Assembly: GCA_037043235.1 (NCBI GenBank)
Contig: JAWRVZ010000065.1
Span: forward strand, 675,501 to 739,500
DNA length: 64,000 nucleotides
Source: Rhodeus uyekii
Lineage: Eukaryota > Chordata > Actinopteri > Cypriniformes > Acheilognathidae
Direction: 5' to 3'
Shown here: positions 11,726-24,094 of the stretch, piece by piece
How positions within the stretch are numbered: the first letter of the stretch is position 1
Layout of the letters: the number at the start of each line of letters is the position of its first letter
Program-made: the position numbers and the translations under genes
The notes under the pieces: generated by a model
Seen by the model: the letters and a program-made list of their open reading frames with translations, nothing else
Database searches by the model: none
What the model was told of the DNA's origin: nothing

Positions 11726-12189
11726 GCATGAATAAGGTGGTCTTAGAAATTTGTGTGAAATATGATACAGTAGGATTTATAGTTAAGTAGCATCAGTGGG
11801 GCATAAGCAGGTTCTATAAAAATGTACAAAATGAGATTAGAAAAAAAGAATATATAAAAAAAAGTTAAAAGTTCATAAAAGAAAAGTTCATATGAATTAG
11901 CCACCAGTTTACCAAAATTTAAAATAGTTACAAATTGCTATATTGCTGTGAAAGTGTGTTGTTATTGATTGGGCAAGTTGAAACGTGATTTTTAGAAAGA
12001 AGAAAAAAAGTTGATGGGGCATAAGCAAGTTGTATGGCAACTTACGAATGAGATTGCACAAATTCATACTCTCCTCTATTTCGTGGGTCTGATTCTATGG
12101 CTGTTTCCGAAATCACATACTCTCTTGAATAGGTAATTATTTTGAATGAGTAATTACTTAACAAACGCTAAAAAAAGTATGTTCTATAT
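11726..12189. other. AT-rich intergenic DNA
   Basis: Nothing beyond A-rich tracts was identified. Confidence 0.5.
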
Positions 12190-12873
12190 CAGGGGTTCCC
12201 ACACTTTTTTGGCTTGTGAGCTACTAATTAAATGACCCAGTCAAAATGATCTACCTACTATAAAAATACAAAACATATATTTATTAATTAATATATTGAG
12301 AATTCTTTATACGCACAATATATGCTAGTGTAGCTTGCATCCATATTGCACAACACAACTCTGTACATCTTCGCTTTTGAAGTTAGCTGTGAGAAAAATG
12401 ACTGCTGTCTGGACAACTGAGATTTTAGTTCCTTCACTCTTCTTTTTGTCAGTTTGCTTTTTGGAGGGAAGTCAGTGTAGTAGTTTTTATGAACAGTCTG
12501 AAAATGCTGCTTCACATTTCCCTTCTTCGGTATAGCGATGACAGACTGGCAGATGAGGCAAACTTAAAGATGAGGTAGATGACTTCTTACTTTGTCCAGC
12601 TCCCCCACTCATTTTTATACCTATTCTTAAGTTTAAAAGAAATAAATTGGAGGCTTTCTCGCTAGCTTGCTAGAGTTTAGCAGCACTTGGTGCCGTTGTG
12701 AACATGCCCGGTGACCCATGTGCCAGAAAAGGTCAGATGTCAGACCGGCAGCCCTGTACGTCAATCAAGTGACGCATTTCATAGTGAGGGCCTGAATGGG
12801 TTTACTTTGTTAATTCCATGCGATCTACCCACACTACCTTTGCGATAGACCGGTAGATCGCGATTGGGTACTG
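12190..12873. mobile_element. hAT-like non-autonomous element, decayed
   Basis: Begins CAGGGGTTCCCACACTTTTT, followed by GGCTTGTGAGCTACTAA and CAAAATGATCTACCTACTAT. It ends with CTACCTTTGCGATAGACC, GGTAGATCGCGATTGGGTA and CTG. A CAGGGGT start with 'gatctacc...ggtagatcgcga' near the end is the layout of a well-known fish hAT family (from memory). The terminal repeats are degenerate and I found no clean 8-bp duplication. Short frames inside (66-75 codons) carry no transposase motif. Confidence 0.6.
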
Positions 12874-13944
12874 TGACTTCAGACGTACCTCTTTTGTCAC
12901 ATACAGTTTTTCTCCTACTGTATAGTAGGGATGTATGTGATTTCGGATGTAGTCTATGGGTCTGTCGCATGCAAGACTCGTGCGCTGCTCTCACGAGGTG
13001 TTTAATAGGAGGGACAACGCTTGAATCACTCAGCGTCTCCAGCTAATTACTCGCGCCTTCAAGTTAATTAACTGCGAGCAAGGAGCAACAGGGAGGGAGG
13101 ACTAATTAAGCAGTGCTTAAAAATTACAGGATGAAACAGCATTATTCTGACCCGAACTTTAAAAAAAAACAAAAGAAGCTGAAATTGTTTTATCGTAGAC
13201 AAGGCGCGAGACACGGAGAATCAGAAATTTAATGGCGACTCTGAAAATATTTGTGGTAGTCACCAGATATGGGATTCTGTTGGACCAAAGAAATACATGT
13301 TTGATAGTTGAATGTGTTTTGTGAAATTTTTAATTGAACTTTTCGCAGCAGTTTAACAATTTGGCACCACAAAAAAATAAATAAGACATCCAAATGTTAA
13401 AGTAATGTCCATGACATGTTTTGTTAGCTTAGAAGAATCAGTAAAAAAATAACAAAACGTCTTTGGCACGACAGTTGTCCAGTATAATCCAGTGTGTGTT
13501 TGTGTGTATGAAATACAGAGAGAGAGAGAGAGAGAGAGCATGCCAGTTTGACACATGGAAAGGTTTTATTATTTTCAACTCGCAGGTAAATACCAGTATC
13601 CCACTTTTTTTTTTTCTCCAGTGCTGACTCTCTGTTCTGATGAATGACAAAGAACTTTCTCCCTGTCTCTGTCTGTTTGTCTGCTGTGACAGCACTCTGA
13701 CACACGCTATGTTTTGTTCTCTTTATTGGAGAGCAGGCTCTGGTTCTAATGCCTGCTGGAAAGCTGTATAGAACTGCCTGCCTAATCCATTCTGTAGGAG
13801 GAAAACATCCTGGCTATTCTTTGGCTCTGTTTAGTCCCTTTTCAGCAGAACGATCAACCTATTGTGTAAAGGCAATGCATAGAAACAAGATATTCGTTAA
13901 CAAGCTCTCTGTTCTTAATATTTGGGTGTTTATATAAATGTATA
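12874..13944. other. Intergenic DNA with short GA run
   Basis: Includes a GA dinucleotide run at ~13517-13537 and a T run at ~13605-13614. A complex patch at ~12955-13110 might be regulatory. No gene seen. Confidence 0.4.
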
Positions 13945-14070
13945 CTCTTCTGTTTAAAAGTTTGGAATGTTTAATATTTTGTTTTGGTGATTTGCTGCTC
14001 AAGAATCATTTCTCATTGTTATCAATGCTGAAATCTGTTTTTGCTGCTTGATTTTCTTTTGTGGACATAT
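13945..14070 (+). repeat. Fragment of the 'TCATTCTAATAT' cyprinid repeat family
   Basis: Contains GTTTAAAAGTTTGGAATGTT, TTGCTGCTCAAGAATCATTT and TGTTATCAATGCTGAAATCT, which match phrases of the longer copies at 18765-19400 and 48022-48410. Only part of the family consensus is present. Confidence 0.6.
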
Positions 14071-16189
14071 TTCTGACCAATTGCTGATTTAAAAGCAAAA
14101 CCGTTCATTCAAATAAAAAAATGTAATCAAATAATTGCAGCCTTCATAACAGACTTCTAATATACAAGCCACAAATATTGACTGGTTTTTGAATGGTTTT
14201 AACAAAATCACTGGTCAGGAAATGAGCAAGAATTGCACAAATACTGTAGATAGAGTAACAGAATAGCTTTTTGACTGAAAGAAGATTCTGTGTTTTTACA
14301 GTCAATGTTAATGGCTTTAAATAGTGGTTGAAAAATGTCTCTGTTTGTTTGAGCTTAATATTAGACCAAATATTCACTATAGGGTTAAAATCTAGTCTCT
14401 ATGATTCTGACAGACTTTTCAAGCCACTTCTTGGTTGTCTTTTGTGACGTGGGCATGGGCATTGTCTAGTTGAAAAATAAAATCTAATCATTACTCTTCA
14501 GATATCAACTTTTCATTTGTGTGAAGCAAGCCATTCTGCAATAATCTACTTAACACCATTAAATTATTAAAGTTTAGCTAATTTTCATGACCAATGCTAT
14601 TAGACAAAAATAAATAAAAGTGGCCCAAAATTACTAAACACTAAGCTTTTAATTTTCTTAACCACAAATTATTGGTATACATTTTTATTTGGTATATATT
14701 GAATCTTTGGTCTGGTACTCAATTTGTCATTTGTATCATAAATGTGTATTTTTGTGATTTAATGTTGTCAGAGGTGATTTGTTCATTAAAGCTTTGACAT
14801 CTTTTCACATTTGAGAGCCTTATGAATTACTACTTAATAATTTATAAACATTTCTCTGAACTTTAAAAAAAATGCAGCTTAAAGAATTGGGCTTGCATGA
14901 ATGCCACAGACCAAGATTTGCTTGTTTTTGCCGTAAAATGCATCAGATATCCCCTGTCAGATGTTTCAATCAGCATTTGAATCTATTTTTTATTTTAAAA
15001 AAGAGATCTCCGATCTTTCCATTTTAGCAGACTGAGTGTATGTAAACATTCAGTTCTTGTGTAAGGTGTTTTGATTGACATGCCAGACAGACAGACTTCT
15101 CATATTCAAGGCCCGGCTCTATTATGTGGCATAATGATATGTCTGCTTCTCTATGTGCATAGGGGCTGTTGGTTTAGTGCTCACATTGGCTGCCGTGTGC
15201 GTGTGTTTGTATATGTGTTGAGCATGGGGAATATAATCTTGTGTAAACACCGCGCGCGTCTCTCAGGTGGAGTCGTATGAATGAGACACCGTCTCAGAGA
15301 GCCGTGTGTGTCGGCCCATGTGAATGGGAGAGGAGTCTATCTGTGGAAACAGGCTGCAATCAGAAGCTCCAACCTTTCAGGCTTCACAAAAAAGCAACAG
15401 TCTGGCTGTTACAATTATGCATCGTCCTTTGATTTCCTTTGAACTTTAGTCATTCCACTGGATTGAATTTAGGTTATTGGTAACGGTTTGAGTTAGGTCT
15501 TATTACTTGATGGTAATTTGTGCGTTACTAACATTAAAGATGTCATGAAACCGATGTTTCAATAGTTTTTGTGACGTATATCACAGTGAAAAATTAAGGC
15601 GGCACTTAATTTTGTTCGTTGTGAATTGATTGGGTCGATGGGGAGTTGTGGTTTGAGATGGATGGAACCAAACTGCAAACTGTTTCCCAGTTATAGTCAT
15701 TATACCTATATAGTCATTCTCATTTTGCCTTGGACTGACAGGATGTGGAGTTTGTTGCCCAAACCAAGCACAAACCTGAAACGTTTCCCTTCTGCAACTC
15801 ACCACCGTTTAAATACTCTTGCAGTCTGAAGCCAGCGTGACTGCAAGGGGTCGGACCTGCACCAGACAAAACCAACACGCTATAACCCCACAATAATGCA
15901 GGACCTCTGGGGAATAAAGCTGCTCTCTTTTTCCCACATCCCACCGTGCGCTGGGGCGCGTTTTTGTTTACACTGCCCTCACAATGAGTGCTATAGTGGC
16001 CACTGAACGAGCTTGTATGGGAGTGTTCTGGGCCTGAATGTACAGCCAGCCACCGGCCCTGCTCTGAATAAGCCCCTTTGAATATTGCCAAGACCCCCGC
16101 TTGCATTGTTCTGCATTATTTCCTGTACAATAGATATCACACTTTGGAAGTAATTTAAAAAAAAAGGGACGGGTGAATCAAAATAGTGG
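14071..16189. other. Intergenic DNA with unassigned complex patches
   Basis: AT-rich to ~15060. More complex patches at ~15090-15360 and ~15720-16100 carry frames of up to 128 codons with no domains I can name. They may be enhancer sequence; evidence is weak. Confidence 0.35.
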
Positions 16190-16860
16190 TAGCTTTTAGC
16201 TTTTGTTTTCTCTCTCTCTCTCTCGCTTTTCTTTCACTCCTCTAGCTCTCTTTCTTTCTTTTTTTCTTTTGCTTCGCACCCGCCCCGCATTCTCTCTTCT
16301 CTCTCGCCGGTTTTTCACCAGCGCCTCATTCAGAGTTCTCCATTATAGCGGCAAATTAAATAAACCACTCCATTGCCTAAAGAGGCTGCGGCCCGGACTG
16401 AACCAGCCTAGTTTGCGAGGACCAGGGGAGCAGGGAAGGCGAGCGCACCGGGAGAGAGCGCACCTCGCTGGGCTTACTCCACCTCGCTCGAGGTTCTTCA
16501 GGCTGAATGAACGAAACGCTTTGAGACGAAGCAGAGGATGAGGAGTGAATGGGGGGGGGGGGGGAAGAGAGTGAAGAGAGGGTCCCCACCCACCCCTCTT
16601 TCTCCAGTGGACAAAGGAGCTCTCTCCTTCCTCCAGCCCCCCTCCTCAAAAGGGCAGCAGGTACCGGGCATGGATTTTTTTTTCCCCCGAGGTGGGTCGT
16701 GGGATGCTGGGGCAGTTGTAGGGGGGACAAAAGGGGTTTATCTGAAGACCTCTTCTGGGGAAAGGTTAATTGTGAGCCGGCTTCTCCGAAGGAAGGAGAA
16801 ATGTCAGGAGAAAAGTGCATGGCAGCCATGACAGAGGAAGAGTTACTCTGGAGTTAGACT
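16190..16860. promoter_or_regulatory. GC-rich island, possible promoter of a non-coding transcript
   Basis: After CT-rich runs (16208-16226) the block at ~16380-16520 is GC-rich with several CpGs (GCGGCCCGGAC, GGCGAGCGCACC, CCTCGCTCGAGG). A G run of about 15 bases sits at ~16550-16564. Overlapping frames of 97-150 codons on both strands look like composition artefacts: none has a domain. It could be a CpG-type promoter upstream of sox1 or a structured enhancer. No start or splice site is decisive. Confidence 0.3.
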
Positions 16861-17560
16861 CCGTTTTATGCAAATGCTACAAAATACAGGAAGTGGTTAC
16901 GCTATGAGGGTGTCTTTAGTGAGAGATGTGCTGGAAATTTCTTTGCTTTATGTAGGGATTTCAGTCTCCGTGGGGTGTGTGTGAACTCTAATCATACAAT
17001 CTGTTTTGGAAGTCAATAAATCGGTTAATTGTAGGCTCAAACTTTTTTTTATTGATCTTTCGTAGATTATTGGAGTATGTTTTACAAGAAAGTACTATTT
17101 CAGTCTTCAAATGTTTGTGTTTTATTCAATGGGCTACTTGCCTTTTCTTTGTAGTTTTGTTGAGAAGTCTACTAGTCATTTCTGAGTGAAATTTAGAAGT
17201 ATTTTTTCTGTGTATGTTTATGTTTTCATATTTTGAAACAGGAACAGCAACAGGTGCAAGTGGACTTTAAAAGTGACCCTCTGCCCCTGACCTTCGTTTT
17301 TAGTGTCATATAATATGATCTGTATTGAGGTTTCATATGATTTTAGTTGTGGCTTTATTCAGAAGGTAACGCTCTCATATTCACTTTCATACCGATTATT
17401 TTCTGTGATTTTATTGACATGCATTCACACTTTAAATGTTATATTTTTATTTTTTAATGCTTGCGTGTCAGTTTTTGTAAATACAATCTCTTACTATTCA
17501 AATGCAAATGGCCTGTTAAAGTCGCCTGATTGTTTTATAAATCTGAGTTTAAATCATTTA
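16861..17560. other. AT-rich intergenic DNA
   Basis: No recognisable features; short frames only. Confidence 0.5.
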
Positions 17561-18310
17561 TGAAGAGAGAGAGAGGTAAGGAGATAAAGAGAGAGAGAAA
17601 GATAAAGGGACTAATGGACAACCTCTGAGAGACAAAACAAAGGGAAGGAAAGGCCAGGTAGTGAGAGGTTGGCTTTGAGCACCGTTGGGCATCAGCCTGG
17701 ATGGAGCAGAAGAGATGACCTCATTTACAATGACTAAAAGAGGAAGAGGAAGAGGAGGGGAGTTTGAAGAGGGGCCGTCCTGCTGAGATGCTCACACTTA
17801 GCCCCGCTCGGATCTGATCAGGACCCAAACTAGCCTCAGACGGGGGTCTGGTCGTCTCATCCCTGCCCTTTCTGCAAAAAGAGAAAAGAAAGAGGTCCAC
17901 TGAAAGTTCCACTCCAAATGGTGGGGAAGAAAAGAGAGGGAGGGCCCATGTGGCCCATGGGAGGACTGTGGGTGAAGTGCTTGAGATGTAGGGAGAGGTG
18001 GCAGGTAGGGGCAAGATTTACAGGAAGGGAGTCTTTGGCAAATGTACAAAATGCTAAAAAGATTCAGAAAATGAGCTGGAGAGAAAAAGAGTGAGAGAGA
18101 GAGAGAGACAGACAAGAGGTCAGGGGCTCCTCTGAGGTCTGACATTTGAGGCTAAGGACTGCTTTATGAGTGTTGTTAGCGTGTCAGGTCCAATTTGCAG
18201 GGCTTACAAGGCAGGGTTAAATAAGATTAGTAGCAGCTTTACACACGTTCACCAGATTCCGCTGCCGCCTGCGTTTCACCATAGTTTAATAGTCAGCTGT
18301 TTTTTCTTCT
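17561..18310. promoter_or_regulatory. Purine-rich block, possible regulatory DNA
   Basis: A strongly purine-biased strand (GAGAGAGAG at ~17564, GGAAGAGGAAGAGGAGGGG at ~17742, GAGAGAGAGAGAGA at ~18095) alternates with more complex sequence. Minus-strand frames of 97 and 115 codons here are Ser/Pro-rich by-products of this bias. Function unknown. Confidence 0.25.
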
Positions 18311-18764
18311 CAGCAGGAGGTCTTTCAAAAAACTAGCTTAGTTTTGATTGTTTTTAAATGACTTTTAATATGTCTTATGTTTATCTTTGAAATAGCTTTG
18401 ACTGTATAGGGCAGTGTTGTTTCATTTAGTAAGTTTTGAATAATGCTAATCTCATAAATCCTGTCAAGAACATTTCTGGTTCATATTTCACCTTAAAATC
18501 GACGTAAATAAGACTACATAAATATAGGAACAAGTTTTTTGGGGGGCACGGAAAATAATCAACCTACTAAGTTCTGTAATAATAATAATAATACTGTTCA
18601 GCCCAAAATAAAAATAAATAAGAATATATAAATATAAAGACAAAATGTGCATTTTGATGTCATTTCTTTGATACTTAAGTATGTGAAAAATAATCAGCCT
18701 GCTAAATTATATTATAATACTAATACTGTAAAAAGGAAAAAGATATAGAGATAGACTATCGTTT
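18311..18764. other. AT-rich intergenic DNA
   Basis: Includes a short AAT trinucleotide run at ~18579-18592. Nothing else identified. Confidence 0.5.
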
Positions 18765-19400
18765 CTGTAATATTTTTTAAAAGGAAGTTTCTTATGCTCT
18801 CCAAAGCTGCATTGTTACATCAGAAATACAGTAAAATAGTTGTAGTATTGTATATTATTGCAATTTAAATAGTGTTTCTATTGTAATATTTAAAAGATTA
18901 ATGCAATGTAAAGATTCTTGCAATGGCAAAGCTGTGTTTTCAGTGTCACATGATCCTTTAGAAATCATTCTAATATGATAATTTTCTGTTCAATTAAAAA
19001 TGTTGTGGATATCGGGATAATTTTTATAAGGATTCCTTTCGTAGAAAACAAACGTTTATTTGAAATAGAAATCTTTTGTAACATTAGAGCCCAGTTTCAC
19101 AAAGAGGACTTAAATTAAGCCAGGATTAAATTAGCCTTAGTTCAATTAGAACATTTAAGTAGCTTTTATAAACATGCCTTAAAAAAAATTTGTGATGTTC
19201 ATCTTGAGACAAAACAATGGCTCTGACCTATTTTAAGATATGCCAGCAGAAGTTACTTTCAGTTAAAACAGTTCAAACAAGTATTTTTTAAATCTGGGAC
19301 TAGGATTAACCCTTGTCTGTGAAAAACGTCTTTACTGACACTTTTGATCCATTTAATGAATAAAATATTTAATTTCATTAAAAAAATCTTACCTCAAACT
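18765..19400 (+). repeat. Long copy of a cyprinid repeat, split by a MITE
   Basis: Left portion: GCTCTCCAAAGCTGCATTGT, AGTGTCACATGATCCTTTAG, AAATCATTCTAATATGATAA and GAAATAGAAATCTTTTGTAA. Right portion, after the MITE at 19088-19329: CTTTACTGACACTTTTGATC and AATGAATAAAATATTTAATT. The two halves join in the order of the family consensus as I remember it, so this is one element interrupted by a later insertion. Other fragments of the family: 13945-14070, 45140-45420, 48022-48410. Confidence 0.7.
19088..19329. mobile_element. MITE nested in the preceding repeat
   Basis: The left end contains GCCCAGTTTCACAAAGAGGA, the right end CCTTGTCTGTGAAAAACG. Inside are ATTTAAGTAGCTTTTATAAA, CATCTTGAGACAAAACAATG and TATTTTAAGATATGCCAG. 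This is a known-looking cyprinid MITE with palindromic structure (TTTCAC...GTGAAA ends). Its insertion point is the ATTAGAG | GTCTTTACTG junction of the host repeat. No coding capacity. Confidence 0.7.
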
Positions 19401-19689
19401 TTTCCATGATAGATTGTTTATTAAATTGTAAATTAACAATATGTCATGGTATTATTTGTTAAACTGCAATTGATTCATGCATTCATTTATACTCTTTTAT
19501 AATGAGAATCGAATTCGATAAATGAGGTTTACAAATAAATTCACAGGTAAACTGTCCAGAGACATTATCCTTAAATGGACAAAACAGCAGGATGATGTGC
19601 TTTATATGTGAAAACGCCTATATAGCTATGCCTCAGCACTTAAGCACTGTAAGTATCAGATGTGGAAATCACTGCAAGTGTCCAGTCTC

Positions 19690-20110
19690 CAGTACAATAT
19701 CTCCCTCCTCCCTGCTCAGCTACAGTACTCATTATTGCTCTGGCTCATTTCTCTCTCACTGAGCAGCGCAGTGGCAGGGCAGCATCACATTTAATTTAAT
19801 TAGTCCAGCTGCACTGGCACTTGCGCCATTGGCTGGTATTGTCAGCACGTTTCGTACCGTGGCGCACACAATCACTGATTGCTTTCAGATAGGGAGAAAT
19901 ATAATTAGGGTTTTGGAATGGCAGAGAGAGGAGGAGGGGGTGTGAGGGGTATATTAGAGCCTTATTAGTTTCATTTGAAATCTGTAGATAAATAGGAAAG
20001 TTTTATTTGAGGCGTAATGAGATTGTAGCTATTTGGACAAGGATGGGTGACCCTTGTACATGGATTACAGAGGGATTATGGGTAATAACACACTATGGCT
20101 GCGAGAAGTG
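19690..20110. promoter_or_regulatory. Candidate conserved non-coding element
   Basis: Repeat-free, high-complexity block about 6.5-7 kb upstream of sox1. Words of note are TTTAATTTAATTAGTCCAGC at ~19790, GCACTTGCGCCATTGGCTGG at ~19817 and ATATAATTAGGG at ~19900. The density of TAAT cores and a CCAAT-type word fits a developmental enhancer; conservation is inferred, not observed. Confidence 0.35.
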
Positions 20111-20354
20111 GGGTATTGATCTGAGGCGTTTTTGATGTTCGCTACTAAAGAAACACTGCTACTTCTCACCTCCAGTTACGTTCCAATTGGAATGTGAGCA
20201 TATTCCAAATGCACTCTCAAATCAGTTGAAAAACGGAAAAAGTGCACGTAATTTTCAGTTGGGTCAGTATCTAACACTACAACACAATCCAATGCACAAT
20301 TCAAAATAAGACACCTGTGAAATATCGATATTTACACTCTGGCGTTCACAGTGA

Positions 20355-20500
20355 TTCGAAGAACCACTTTGAAGAACCATCACATTGAGGAAGAACATTT
20401 TTCCCCCAATGTCATGTACATTTTAAGAATTTAACGATCCTTTTTTCACTATAAAGTGGCTTTTGTGCAATGGGGGATTTTTTAAAAGTGTGTACGGAAA
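20355..20500. repeat. 'GAAGAACC' dispersed repeat, fragment
   Basis: Shows CGAAGAACCACTTTGAAGAA, a phrase with TTTTTCACTATAAAGTGGCT, and AAGATCCTTCATAGAG, as in the copies at 6050-6240 and 37660-37860. Diverged. Confidence 0.5.
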
Positions 20501-20559
20501 GATCCTTCATAGAGAGCAGCTGTTTTCGTTTCTGGTGACATGCGACGAGACTGATTTAA

Positions 20560-20960
20560 AACCAGCCTAGACCTTTTCTCACTCACCTTCGAGTCCTTAT
20601 TTCATTTGTAATCCACCTTTGGAGTCCCATGCGGTGGCAACAACATTCAAATGTACATCAGCTAACAAGGCCCAGCTGCAAAATGGTTAACAAGAGATAC
20701 CTTTCTTTCACTTTACTGGTGCATAGCAACCACTGTGTAGAGCAAAAAGCCTTTTCTTTTCTTTAGCCTGGAAACTCCTGTATGAAGACACTTGTGCTTT
20801 GTCAAACCCCCGTCAGAATGACACCATCATAACCCTCTAATGAACCACATGGAGCCTGAGTATAATTGGGTGCAAGCTGACATTGTGGAAAACAGTAAGC
20901 AGAGACATTAACGCAGAAACCTGAGTGAAATCTGCTGACTGCTCATGCTCATTGAGTCTC
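20560..20960. promoter_or_regulatory. Candidate regulatory block
   Basis: Higher-complexity sequence with GTAATCCACCTTTGGAGTCC, AGGCCCAGCTGCAAAATGG and AACCCCCGTCAGAATGACAC. It contains a CAGCTG E-box at ~20674. No repeat or coding signature. Weak evidence. Confidence 0.25.
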
Positions 20961-21170
20961 AGTAAAAGTGTTGAATGGAGAAGAATGGGAATTTGGAAAT
21001 TTGAAGGAATTTGTTTGGTGAATTGTTGAATGGCTTGTTGTGCTGGATTACTGTGGATATTTTGTCACAGGAAAGTAAGCATCAGTATTTCACTCTTTAT
21101 TTGGTATTGTTTTTAGATTATCCTAGAGAACATTAGAGTCAGCATGAAACTGAAGTAGCGACAGTCTTTT

Positions 21171-21222
<52 letters not shown>
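21171..21222. repeat. (CTTT)13 microsatellite
   Basis: Tandem TTTC tetranucleotides, with purines on the minus strand. The Lys/Glu/Arg run in the minus frame 21123-21386 is a product of this tract, not a protein. Confidence 0.95.
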
Positions 21223-21223
<1 letters not shown>

Positions 21224-22499
21224 TGAGGGAAATGGCATCTCGAACAAGAAAAAAAATGTAGGATGACACTTTGTCCATGGGCAGTTGATTATTAGACCAT
21301 TGGTGTGATGTCATGTGATTGATAGGTTGTCCCGCCCTCACGCCAGTAAACGCATCATCAGAGAAGAGAAGAGATGTTTGCTGCAAGAGGGAGGGGAAGT
21401 TACTTTTATTAAAGATAACATGCTTTATTTTTATTTTTTATGACGTGCACGGATAAATAATTTACAATAAATACTGCAATTTTCCAACTGTCAGTTTTGA
21501 TTTCATTGCAACTTTAATAAGGAAATTGTTTACTATTGAATATGCCATAACAGATGTAAAAATAAAGCTCGTTTCAGACGTTGCGGATTAAGAAATATTC
21601 CACTTTTTATGTGGCTACGCTCTTTACCCTACAAACAAACACAATGCTAATCAAACATGTCGATTTTTATTAGGTTAGATTTTTTAAGGTTATTATAAGT
21701 TTTGCTATTAAAAGTTATTTTAAATATAAGCATTTATGAGTATTTACAAAGTTTGCTAACTTAGAAATAGATCATTTTCTCCTATCTTTCAAAGACTTGT
21801 GCTATTCTATCTTTGGTAGAGCACACAAGAAGTTATTTAGCAGAATGTGCAGTGGGCGCCAATGGTGACCTTTACTGACCTTTACTTTTTTTCTTCTTAA
21901 CTAGAAGACTATAATAAAAATAATAGACTATTAACTTCTTGTCTGATGCGTTTGGTGTTTTTGGTCCTTTTTGTCCCTTTTGGGTCAAAAAGTATCCCTT
22001 TGTCCATCATATGTTTGGAAAGACTTGAGGTTGAGTAAAAGATGTCAGCATTTTTCATTATTTGGTAATATTGATATATCTATTTATTAATATATATTAA
22101 TATTCAAAACATAATAGACATTAAAGAACATGCTTGCTGTTTTGTATTGTTACAATGTCAGTAGTATATGTAAATCAACAGTGTGTAATCAATATCCATG
22201 TTAGCAAAATGTTTTACCATTTATCCTTTAATGCTTTAAACCTCTATATATCCATATATATTACAAGGATTCAAAGATGTGCTGCTATTGAATATTAACC
22301 CATTCTTGCTGCATATGCACTTTCTCACAGAGGCCACTAAACATCATCTTATGTTTTTCCTTTATGGTTTTCAAAGCAGCTATACCATAGTGTGTATCCG
22401 ACACCATGTGGCGAACTATTAACTGTAGTTTAGGCGTTGGGTTTTTACCTTCTGCCCATACAGTAGCGCTGACAGAAGCTGTGATGGGTAGCTTAAGCA
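21223..22499. other. AT-rich intergenic DNA
   Basis: No supported features. Short frames only. Confidence 0.5.
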
Positions 22500-22720
22500 A
22501 GCCATCTGCTTTAAAAGGAATGCCTTTGATACCATTAGCCCCTGTGGCGCACTAACATGTTGTTTCTAGAAGCTTCAGCTGATCCTGTGAAGCCGGCTGT
22601 GGTGGGAGACGACTGTGGGCTTAGAGATTCCTGTGCTAACAGCAGGGAGATGTGCGCATGCAGGCGGAAAACCATACAGTGATCATAGCCTGTTTGTGTG
22701 TGTGTGTGTGTGTGTGTTCA
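22500..22720. promoter_or_regulatory. Candidate regulatory block ending in a (TG) run
   Basis: A repeat-free complex stretch containing TAAAAGGAATGCCTTTGATA, a phrase with CAGCTGATCCTGTGAAGCC, and GGGAGACGACTGTGGGC, followed by a TG dinucleotide run at ~22693-22716. About 4 kb upstream of sox1. Inferred only from composition. Confidence 0.25.
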
Positions 22721-22899
22721 TATGCACAGCTTTTGATCTTCTGATGAGCTGCTAATTTGGTCTCAAGGCCAGTCAGTAAGCAACACGGTGTGTGAACATG
22801 TTTCCATCATTTCCTTTCATTTGTTTATCCTGTTGGAGTCCCCTGAGATTCATGTTCTGAAACACATTTAGCTCCTTTATGGCAACAAATTAATTAAAC

Positions 22900-23035
22900 T
22901 CTTAAAGGGACATATTTTACTTGCCCACATGTCAGTCCACACCTCTACGTATTTCTTTATCCTGAGAAACACAAAAGAAAGTTGTTGTTTTTTGTACTCT
23001 CAATGACAGTTAATGAATGGGTCCGGTGTTGTTTT
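22900..23035. mobile_element. Half of an AAAGGGA-type MITE
   Basis: Reads CTCTTAAAGGGACATATTTT, later ATTTCTTTATCCTGAGAAAC and ACACAAAAGAAAGTTGTTG, and ATGGGTCCGGTGTTG. It is a diverged left portion of the same family as the element at 4400-4665. No right terminus found. Confidence 0.45.
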
Positions 23036-24094
23036 GGACCACATTGATTTTTATTGTATCAATAAAATTGGTTAAAACATCTCAGATTAAGTTATAAAGG
23101 TCTATGTTTCATATAGTTGTTATGGTTCATTTAGTATGATATGAAGTTCACAACTAAGAAGGAAAAAAACCTAATTATATTCAGAGGGCCAGATCTTTTA
23201 GCAGTATGAATGCATATAATTTATATAAATATCTGTAGCACTTTATACCTCCCAGTGATCTGACTTAGTGAGGTGATTTTTAAATGCTTATTTTTATGAT
23301 CAAATTCTATAGTTTGTATTGTGGGGGTCAAGCATATAATGCATCGTAATACAATGATGATTAAGAGATGTACAAATAAATATTCCTCAAAAGTCTGATG
23401 AATATCATATTTGATATATTAAAAAATGATCTATGGATGATCGACTGAACCAGACCAACAAGTCAGCTTGTCGAAGCTTATATCTGGCATACAAAAACAT
23501 TTATTTCAATGAAAACTCTCACCGTGATGTTCCTGAAAACCAAACATCTCAGACCAAGGTTTTGTGATAAAGTCAGGCCTTATTTTTATTCTTTCCCACA
23601 CCTTCCCCTTCTTTTTCTTAGATCATTGAAAGTAGAGCATCTCGCAGCATATAAAAGTACACAACTCGTCTGTCAAGACGGAGTTTATGCAATATTTCTG
23701 AAAACATATAATTAGAATCCAGTCTTACTAGATGACTGGAATCTGATAAATATGGAGTAACTCCAACTATTTGGCATAATTTGATAGACACAACAGATTA
23801 ATACACAATTCCTCTCTTCTTTATTATGGACTCCAGTAGCTTTGTACTAGGACAGAACCCCATGCATTTAGTGAACAATCTTGTGGACAACCTGTATAAT
23901 ATAGAGATAATATGGAGATATTGCTTAAAATGGAAGTCACACACTTGGTATGATTGTTCGGTAAAAGGTCATAGGTGCAAAAACTCTCTTATTTTCCCGA
24001 GCACAACCCTATCATCCCACATCCCTTTATAGTCCTCTCAGAGTGTCAGTGTCAACGTGTAAATCATACGGAAATAAGTCTGAAAATTGAAAAT
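23036..24094. other. AT-rich intergenic DNA
   Basis: Nothing recognised; frames up to 85 codons have no domains. Confidence 0.5.

Noticed and set aside
12190..12873. Exact 8-bp duplication for the hAT-like element
   Set aside because: Flanks at both proposed ends do not give a matching 8-mer, so the boundaries remain approximate.
16377..18145. Overlapping frames of 97-150 codons at 16.4-16.9 and 17.7-18.1 kb
   Set aside because: Ser/Pro or Gly/Lys-rich translations of GC- and purine-rich low-complexity DNA; no domains.
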